Assembly: GCA_934045905.1 (NCBI GenBank)
Contig: OW203761.1
Coordinates: 36,506,964-36,570,963 of the forward strand
Reading direction: 5' to 3'
Length of the DNA: 64,000 nucleotides
DNA from: Leuctra nigra
Lineage: Eukaryota; Arthropoda; Insecta; Plecoptera; Leuctridae
Each line of letters opens with the position of its first letter. The first letter of the stretch is position 1. Shown here piece after piece: positions 51,838-60,500 of this stretch. The translations under genes were made by a program, and so were the position numbers. The notes beneath the pieces were generated by a model. That model worked only from the letters and a program-made list of their open reading frames with translations, did no database searches and had not been told where the DNA came from.

Positions 51838-52327
51838 ATGAAAACAAGACAGGCAAGTGTGTTCCAAATAGAAGAGAGCTGTTTACCGGAATCTGACTTA
51901 TGTTAATCATGGAGTTCGTCGTTTATGTGTCAATCACTGGGGACCTATTTTCGAGATCGTTCGAGCGCTCGCATAATCGAGCGTGACGTCAAAGTGACGT
52001 CCGTCCGAAGGAAATAGCATCCAATAAGCCAAATCAGTTTATAGTTTTGTTTTGTCTGACGTCATATCAGCTCGTACCCGTATGATATTTTACTCGAACG
52101 ATCTCGAAAATAGCCCCCCAGATCTCAATGTGTTTTGTGTCAATGCACTGGTGCACTCTGTTTGCTGTTACTTTATTCGGCCCGGTGGATTCCTTTCGAT
52201 TAAAACAAACGCACTGACAACACGCACAGAAATCGATACCAAATCGATACTTTCCTTTCAAAACTGAACAAAATTCCCTTCGTAGCTACTACATTTCAAT
52301 ATAATTCTTAGAATATTATTTCTCTAA
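51838..52327 (+). promoter_or_regulatory. Upstream/5' UTR block of dsRBD gene copy 2
   Basis: It matches the region upstream of copy 1 (see 42446-42773) but is split by a MITE at 51939-52119. The closest match to copy 1 is 52187-52260. It ends at the ATG at 52328. Confidence 0.45.
51939..52119. mobile_element. MITE inserted in the upstream region of copy 2
   Basis: The left end GGGGACCTATTTTCGAGATC continues GTTCGAG. The right end (CTCGAACGATCTCGAAAATA then GCCCCCC) is its near-perfect reverse complement. It is about 181 bp and carries several TGACGTCA-like CRE motifs. Copy 1 lacks it at the matching position. A left-end fragment of the same family (GGGGGCCTATTCTCGAG) occurs near 51014. Confidence 0.8.
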
Positions 52328-55300
52328 ATGAAGAAAGCTCGCAGTCGCATTACAGAAACCATCCACGTAAGAGAACGATCCTATATTTAATCCCAGTTTG
52401 AATCATTTTGGAATCGAAAGTTAAGATTAGAAATATTTTGTCTACTGAAAGAGGCGCATTTGGTTATCAGATTGATACTAGGTTTATTCGTCGGGCTGCT
52501 CGGAATTGCTCCCAGCAAGAAAAACACGTAGGTTGGGCCAGTGCAGGTTGTTCCCTCTAGAGTGGCTGTTCCGAGTATCAAAACTTGCTCAGCTACATTT
52601 TCCAGCAGGTTGCTCTCAAATTCAAAATTACGGCAGCGGTATTGAGGGATTGAGAAAATACAAAATGCCTACCTATTAAAAACAAATTTTTAATTCTGAT
52701 GTTGCTATATACAATATAGGTTGTAATTATTATATGTTATCATTTTATTTATTTATAATTCTATTAAGGTGTTCGTTGAGTTTGGATTTTAATTCGTGCA
52801 CCAAACTGTTTCGTGACGAAACTTACATACTTCCGCTCACTTCGCTTCGTTTAATTTCATGTGGGAACATCCCGACGAAAATAATACTTATAATTCAAAA
52901 AACTGTGTCGTAAGAATAGAAACAAATTTCGAAACTCGAAACAAGTATGACATTGACGTAATATTACCTTCTAGGTTTCTATAGTGAGTCACCTAAAATC
53001 TCAGTTCCACAACTTCTAATAGCCTATAGCTGTCCTACGATTGGTTCCTCCCTAATAAATAAAACGTTGGAACTGTAGCCTGCATTGCTCTCAGGGAAAC
53101 TCTGCGACTGAAGACAGAGTGGTGGAGTTTCATCAGCAGATCGGTGACATCATCAGCCTTCTGAACATCGTTCGACCTGACGCACGTAAGTCTGAACATC
53201 GTTCGACCTGACGCACTTAAGTCTGAACATCGTTCGATCTGACGCACTTACGTCTTGACTTACCTACCTACAAGTTGATCACAAGGGATGTTCGAAGTGA
53301 AAAATATCCGACCGAACTGGGGTTCGAGCCTGGGACCTCTCACTTGCTGGGTGAGAGATCTACCAACTCAGTTATCCGGACGGATATTAGACACAACGCA
53401 CTGATGAGGGTTAGAGATTCTGAAAAGAACGGAATGAAAGTACGTAATGATTTTTCTCTGCGAACTGGGGTAGCTCAGTTGGTAGAGCTCTCGCTAGGCA
53501 AGTGAGAGGTCCCCGATTCGAGCCCCGGTTCGGCTGGCTATTTTTGCTTCGAAGATTCCTGCCTATCATCCTGACTTCCTGGAAGTTAAGTTTCAATAAA
53601 ATAAAATAAACAGTTTCTTACCTACAAGTTCCCACTAAACAATTCAGCCAATCAGAGGGATTTCAATTATAAGTAATTTGAGGGATGGTAAATCCCCAAC
53701 TATCAACTGAAATCATTAGTCTATAATTCTAATTCAAAACTTCATGTAAAGATCAAATAAGTCATTACAAACTTCATTTTAACAAAACATGCCAGTCTAA
53801 AAGCAAAACGCTGGATGGTTTCTTCTCCTCCTACAGACATTCTACTCTTCTATCATGATTATAACCGCTATTAGCTCGTCTAAGACTACTAATCCATTCA
53901 TCGATGTAAGTAAGGTGTTGAATGACTCTTTGGGTAAAGACCTGTTTCTTCTGTACTAACATTGCAGAGGCTGTAACGCCGTATAATTTCGACAACACTG
54001 TCAAGTACTTGTTACTGGCTCGAGATGAGCTGACGTCATCTCTGGAGGACTGGATCATCGAGGAGAAGTGGAGGCTGGATGAGATGCAAGAATGCGTCTC
54101 GCAAGTCCGAGAAGTGATCTCCTCGCAGATCAACAGGTTCGGCGGCATGCAGGCTGCGGGGATTGACGCCGGATCCGGAGTCGACATCTTTGAGAGTCGG
54201 AGGAAAGTGCGAGATGGTAAGTTGCGCTGGCTCATTCGACAGAGTAGCATTCAACTTGACTGAAGGGATTTGATAGATTGTGTGACAAAGTTTCTTGTTA
54301 GTTAGACTATGTTACAAGTCACTATGACAATTGAGACTCTGTTTCAAGGATAGTATTTAAACATCGACAAACAGATTAAAAATTCACGGGAATAATACCA
54401 TAAATATACTTTGATCATATTATTATTATCACTGTCAATAATACAAAAGTTACTTTCAGACTGGATTCGTAAATTCTAGTTATAAATGATAGTTTCATTG
54501 TGCAAAACTCTGAGCTTCTTCTGAGTTATATTCATTCTTGACTCTGCAGATTCTGCAAGAAAGGAATCGACACAGATTTTGATGAAAAAGAGGAATAGAA
54601 AGCTAACAGAATTACACACTCCGGGCTCCTACTCTTGTCCGTCACCCGTCCCCGAGAAAAAGTACCGTCTACCCAAGCTCAGTGAAGATTCTTCGTCGCA
54701 TTTCATCAGCGACGTTGAAGATGCTCCTGTCAAACAAGCTCCTGTCTTCCTGAGCAACATAAACTTCCACACAGGATCGGAGCAAGACAGGTTCTACTCC
54801 GGATCAAACACGTCCTACGGCAGACTCAGCATGTCGCCGTCGTACGCGGACTGGCAGTTGAGCGACTACACAGAGGTATGACGAGAAGGATCCAATGTCG
54901 GCCTACTACATATTTTCTTGTCTTGTTTGTAGCGATAATTGCTAATAAATAGGGTCGGAAATTATGATGCAACTTATATACTGTCTTCATTCACGTGTAA
55001 TTTCCGTCATCAGTCGAACTCCAGCGACCCCGCAATCTACTCTCGCCTGCGTCACTGGAAGCCGACGTCGACGCTGAGCGACCTTCTGCAGAAGGCGGGC
55101 TTGAAGTCGCCGCACGAGATGGTGCGCAGGATGAAGAGAGAGAGTCACTCGAAGTCGTATAGCTGCCGATGTCGCGTTGGGGACCTCTTCGGTGAGTCGA
55201 TGGCTTCAGGAGTTGGTACCCGAAAGCTCCGATGCCAGTTGTTGTTGGCCAGTGTCTTCGGTCTTGCAGAGAGGTCTAAAATGAAAGCTATATTCAACGA

Positions 55301-56937
55301 AATTATGGACAATAGAAAAAAAAACGTATTCCAATAACACTGAAAGTAACAAAACAATTCTTAAGAATGGCCGGATGACCAACTGCTGACTACACTCACC
55401 TCAATATTATTTCAAAATTTCTTAGCAATGATTGATTGGTGTACTTGTTTAAGAAATGTTTACTAAGTAGCCAATTTTAAAGTACCTTTCCAGAGTTATC
55501 ACTTATCTGTTGAATCATAGTTCAACTTGCTGAATGATCTAATGATATTGAACAGTGGAAGCTGAGGGACGCAGTCGCAGCGTTGCCAAGATCCGCGTGG
55601 CGCTGAGTATGATCCGAATCATTGCTGAGAAGCAGATGGCCGGCACTCTTCCGTCCAACATCGTGCCCTTCGCTCTCGAGGAGTAAGTTCAGGGCCGTAT
55701 TATCCATAACGCAATAGGGCCTAGGGCCTAATATCAATTGAATTATTGTAATTTTTTAAAATTGTGTAACAATCGCATAGAAATGCACCTGATAAAGTCC
55801 AGAAATTCAAAATTTACCCGGGGCTATGCGCCCGGTCCCGCATGTAACTGGGGAGTTGGTGGGGGCCCTTGCCCCAGTCCCCCAATTGTATTCCTCACCA
55901 AAACTTTTCCCCCTGAAGATCGTCTCACCGCTTATTATTTTACAAATTAACTACTGGAAAAAGTAAAACATTTCGGACAGGGCCCTACGAAAAAGCAGTG
56001 CCTAGGACATACGAAGGCCTTAATACGGCACTGAGTAAGTTCTACTCCTTCCTCACTTATTAGAATCATAAAGAAACGTTGACGTAGTGGAACTACCAGT
56101 CAAAGTTCCAAGACTTTCGTAACCGAAAACTTGAGTTGATTTCAAAAAGTTAGCTCTTCTTTAACGATTTCGGCTATAAGTTCAATATATTACACAAGTT
56201 CGACACAAATTAAAAACTGCATTTAAACTAAATAGTAGTGTGCTGTGCATAAATTAAAATGTTCACATTTTGATCGAATTGACAATGTGTTTCCCAACTA
56301 TCTTTGAGATCAGTTTCTCGAGTGTTCAACATTCTGTCAGGATGCAAGAGATCGTGCCTCTAATGAAGAGGCGGGAACGGAGCAAACCCGTCAAGAAACT
56401 GCGCCGAGATGGTTGCCGACGAGAGGCGAGTATGACGGACCATGACTGGACCAACGGACTTCGACGCAGATTCGAAGACATCACCTACATGGATATCGCA
56501 ATCTTCGGTATGCGACCTCGATGCGACCTAATATAGTTCGTGATCAGTCAATCGGTGTTTTAAAAATATTTGATTGACCCATATTAACTTTTCAATTTAA
56601 ACAATTTAAATTTCTAGTTCATAAACAAAAAGAAGCTTCGATCATCAAACGCTGTAGATCTCAAGACCATCTTTGAAGTTATAGTGTTGTTAGGAATAAA
56701 ACAAAAATAATTATAATTGGCACGGAATGAGTTCTTAGTTTCATTTGGAAGCAATGTTTCTGTTGGTATTTTCCACCTTTTATCACGATCATCTCGAACA
56801 ACAAACAATGTAACGGACATATTATAAAATGTGAAATGTCAATGTAATGTATAACCAGTCATAGATAAATCTAACACACTGTCTTATTCTTTTTAGTGTT
56901 CTTCGTCGTGGGAATGATTGTGGTTTTGTTTTGGTGA
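52328..56937 (+). CDS. Diverged dsRBD protein, tandem copy 2, with hydrophobic C-terminal tail (8 exons, 405 aa)
   Basis: Exons: 52328-52366, 53095-53185, 53968-54216, 54550-54875, 55014-55191, 55556-55682, 56341-56507 and 56897-56937. Every intron has the phase of its copy 1 counterpart, and coding-exon lengths differ by +6, -27, +6, -204, -9, 0, -15 and -66, all multiples of three. The 204-bp difference removes most of the acidic linker. dsRBD1 (about 251-317) is well kept (LLQKAGLKSPHEMV, VEAEGRSRSVAK). dsRBD2 is decayed: the GPNGEH loop is gone, and exon 8 reads into IAIFVFFVVGMIVVLFW then TGA. That is a 17-residue hydrophobic run at the extreme C-terminus, as in tail-anchored proteins. 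After the TGA the same frame still reads ARSQAFKELLRR, matching ARRQAAMELLQQ of copy 1. Either a new membrane-tethered paralogue or an early pseudogene; the in-frame differences favour the former. Confidence 0.75.
53160..53252 (+). repeat. 31-bp tandem triplication across the exon 2 donor of copy 2
   Basis: Units at 53160, 53191 and 53222 begin TCTGAACATCGTTCGA and end CTGACGCAC plus the donor region. The first unit has the working GTAAG donor. The second and third read TTAAG and TTACG, so only one splice site remains. About 26 bp of each unit is exon sequence. Confidence 0.9.
53271..53605. mobile_element. Pair of tRNA-derived SINEs in inverted orientation, intron 2 of copy 2
   Basis: The forward copy starts near 53463: box A GGTAGCTCAGTTGGTAGAGC, box B GATTCGAGCCC, a body with ATTTTTGCTTCGAAGATTCC, then a TAAAATAAAATAAA tail near 53597. 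The reverse copy at about 53285-53390 carries the complementary boxes (GGTTCGAGCCTGG, ACCAACTCAGTTATCC). The two heads can pair over about 70 bp, giving a hairpin in the intron RNA. They are tRNA-like but without a canonical anticodon loop, so not tRNA genes. Confidence 0.75.
54217..54263 (+). CDS. Read-through tail after exon 3, copy 2 (candidate retained-intron isoform)
   Basis: The frame continues past the donor as GKLRWLIRQSSIQLD then TGA. This is the same length as in copy 1, with two conservative replacements and several silent changes. The identical first 11 residues and the nature of the changes suggest protein-level constraint. Confidence 0.45.
55192..55337 (+). CDS. Read-through C-terminal extension after exon 5, copy 2
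   Basis: Past the donor the frame reads GESMASGVGTRKLRCQLLLA... and closes with RKKNVFQ at TAA 55335-55337. It aligns loosely with the copy 1 extension (GESVAAG..., then FKEIFAKLV against MKAIFNEIM). It stays open despite many differences. No AATAAA overlaps the stop here (AATAAC instead). Confidence 0.4.
55690..56033. mobile_element. hAT-like non-autonomous element whose target duplication copied a 5' splice site
   Basis: Ends CAGGGCCGTATTA and TAATACGGCACTG are imperfect inverted repeats of hAT style. They are flanked by an 8-bp duplication AGTAAGTT (55682-55689 and 56034-56041). That octamer is the last exon base plus GTAAGTT of the exon 6 donor in copy 2, so insertion left an intact donor on both sides. 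Copy 1 has the empty site (GAGGAGTAAGTTC at 49131). It is 344 bp with a GC-rich middle and no ORF. Confidence 0.88.
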
Positions 56938-57336
56938 GCGCATGCGCGTAGTCAAGCGTTCAAGGAGCTCTTGAGAAGGGAAAAGAAGAACATATCTACA
57001 GCTGGATTCAATAACAAGTGCATAACCAGTCACTTTATAACGTACACGTTTATTATACAAGCATTAAAGCTAAGAGATTCACAGACTAGCAGTTTTACAA
57101 AAATATATTCTAAAGTTGAAAAGTCGATTAAACTCCTGCGGAAAATTAATAAGTTTTGAAGATGCATCCTTTTCTAAGTGATAGTTTTCCTATAATATTT
57201 TCCTTAAAATATATAATACTATTCCTGATCTCCACATCTCTTATGGCATTCAGTTGACAATTCTGAAAACACCTCAATTTGTACAGCGAGGTGGTTTTGG
57301 AGAGTTTAAAATGTCACGTATGAATGTGTGTGTCAT

Positions 57337-57342
57337 AATAAA
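57337..57342 (+). promoter_or_regulatory. Candidate poly(A) signal of copy 2
   Basis: AATAAA about 400 bp after the stop at 56935-56937. It is close to, but not overlapping, the inferred 3' end of the convergent LRR gene. Confidence 0.4.
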
Positions 57343-57439
57343 TATTGAACATCAACATGCAAAACAAATCTATACTTAGTTATAGTGAGGTCAAAAGTTT
57401 TGTCTTCATACATAAGAGTTATGTATGAACTTTGTATGA

Positions 57440-57445
57440 TTTATT
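57440..57445 (-). promoter_or_regulatory. Candidate poly(A) signal of the LRR gene
   Basis: TTTATT on the + strand is AATAAA on the - strand, about 127 bp past the stop codon at 57572. Confidence 0.5.
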
Positions 57446-57571
57446 GGGTTATATTTGAGGCTAAAATTAAAGCCATGATTAAAAATAGATTCATTTCGCA
57501 ACAGATGGCAGCACATCTCCCAAACTTTCCACTTTCCGCTTAAGTTTAAACGCGCCTAAACATGCATGAAA

Positions 57572-60500
57572 TCATGGCATCTTGGCAACTATCCAGGGCA
57601 GTTTCCCCGTCTTCTTGAACGCCCAGTAATCGTAGCAGAGTTTGCCGATCACCAGGACGATCAGGAGCGCCAGGATCGTGTTGAGCAGATCTAGAGGACG
57701 GATCAGGTACTCGCTGGGCTCTCGACAGATAGCGCTGCGTGACAGATCACGTATCTGCAACACAAATACGTCAACATGTCACGTGACATTCACAGATCAC
57801 GTATCTGCAACACACACACGTCAACATGTCACGTGACATTCACAGATCACGTATCTGCAACACACACACGTCAACATGTCACGTGACATTCACAGATCAC
57901 GTATCTGCAACACACACACGTCAACATGTCACGTGACATTCACAGATCACGTATCTGCAACACACACACGTCAACATGTCACGTGACATTCACAGATCAC
58001 GTATCTGCAACACACACACGTCAACATGTCACGTGACATTCACAGATCACGTATCTGCAACACACACACACGTCAACATGTCACGTGACATTCACAGATC
58101 ACGTATCTGCAACACACACACGTCAACATGTCACGTGACATTCACAGATCACGTATCTGCAACACACACACGTCAACATGTCACGTGACATTCACAGATC
58201 ACGTATCTGCAACACACACACGTCAACATGTCACGTGACATTCACAGATCACGTATCTGCAACACACACACGTCAACATGTCACGTGACATTCACAGATC
58301 ACGTATCTGCAACACACACACGTCAACATGTCACGTGACATTCACAGATCACGTATCTGCAACACACACACGTCAACATGTCACGTGATATTCACAGATC
58401 ACGTATCTGCAACACACACACGTCAACATGTCACGTGACATTCACAGATCACGTATCTGCAACACACACACGTCAACATGTCACGTGATATTCACAGATC
58501 ACGTATCTGCAACACACACACGTCAACATGTCACGTGACATTCACAGATCACGTATCTGCAACACACACACGTCAACATGTCACGTGACATTCACAGATC
58601 ACGTATCTGCAACACACACACGTCAACATGTCACGTGATATTCACAGATCACGTATCTGCAACACACACACGTCAACATGTCACGTGACATTCACAGATC
58701 ACGTATCTGCAACACACACACGTCAACATGTCACGTGACATTCACAGATCACGTATCTGCAACACACACACGTCAACATGTCACGTGACATTCACAGATC
58801 ACGTATCTGCAACACACACACGTCAACATGTCACGTGACATTCACAGATCACGTATCTGCAACACACACACGTCAACATGTCACGTGACATTCACAGATC
58901 ACGTATCTGCAACACACACACGTCAACATGTCACGTGACATTCACAGATCACGTATCTGCAACACACACACGTCAACATGTCACGTGACATTCACAGATC
59001 ACGTATCTGCAACACACACACGTCAACATGTCACGTGACATTCACAGATCACGTATCTGCAACACACACACGTCAACATGTCACGTGACATTCACAGATC
59101 ACGTATCTGCAACACACACACGTCAACATGTCACGTGACATTCACAGATCACGTATCTGCAACACACACACGTCAACATGTCACGTGACATTCACAGATC
59201 ACGTATCTGCAACACACACACACGTCAACATGTCACGTGACATTCACAGATCACGTATCTGCAACACACACACGTCAACATGTCACGTGACATTCACAGA
59301 TCACGTATCTGCAACACACACACGTCAACATGTCACGTGACATTCACAGATCACGTATCTGCAACACACACACGTCAACATGTCACGTGACATTCACAGA
59401 TCACGTATCTGCAACACACACACACGTCAACATGTCACGTGACATTCACAGATCACGTATCTGCAACACACACACGTCAACATGTCACGTGACATTCACA
59501 GATCACGTATCTGCAACACACACACGTCAACATGTCACGTGATATTCACAGATCACGTATCTGCAACACACACACGTCAACATGTCACGTGACATTCACA
59601 GATCACGTATCTGCAACACACACACGTCAACATGTCACGTGACATTCACAGATCACGTATCTGCAACACACACACGTCAACATGTCACGTGACATTCACA
59701 GATCACGTATCTGCAACACACACACGTCAACATGTCACGTGACATTCACAGATCACGTATCTGCAACACACACACGTCAACATGTCACGTGACATTCACA
59801 GATCACGTATCTGCAACACACACACGTCAACATGTCACGTGACATTCACAGATCACGTATCTGCAACACACACACGTCAACATGTCACGTGACATTCACA
59901 GATCACGTATCTGCAACACACACACGTCAACATGTCACGTGACATTCACAGATCACGTATCTGCAACACACACACGTCAACATGTCACGTGACATTCACA
60001 GATCACGTATCTGCAACACACACACGTCAACATGTCACGTGACATTCACAGATCACGTATCTGCAACACACACACGTCAACATGTCACGTGACATTCACA
60101 GATCACGTATCTGCAACACACACACGTCAACATGTCACGTGATATTCACAGATCACGTATCTGCAACACACACACGTCAACATGTCACGTGACATTCACA
60201 GATCACGTATCTGCAACACACACACGTCAACATGTCACGTGACATTCACAGATCACGTATCTGCAACACACACACGTCAACATGTCACGTGACATTCACA
60301 GATCACGTATCTGCAACACACACACGTCAACATGTCACGTGACATTCACAGATCACGTATCTGCAACACACACACGTCAACATGTCACGTGACATTCACA
60401 GATCACGTATCTGCAACACACACACGTCAACATGTCACGTGACATTCACAGATCACGTATCTGCAACACACACACGTCAACATGTCACGTGACATTCACA

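Noticed and set aside
53463..53540. Functional tRNA gene
   Set aside because: The anticodon loop lacks the conserved T before the anticodon, a SINE tail follows, and an inverted sister copy is adjacent.
57642..59542. Open frames of 60-70 codons on the + strand repeating the phrase DHVSATHT
   Set aside because: They are translations of the 50-bp minisatellite and identical ORFs arise from identical units. The functional frame here is on the other strand.
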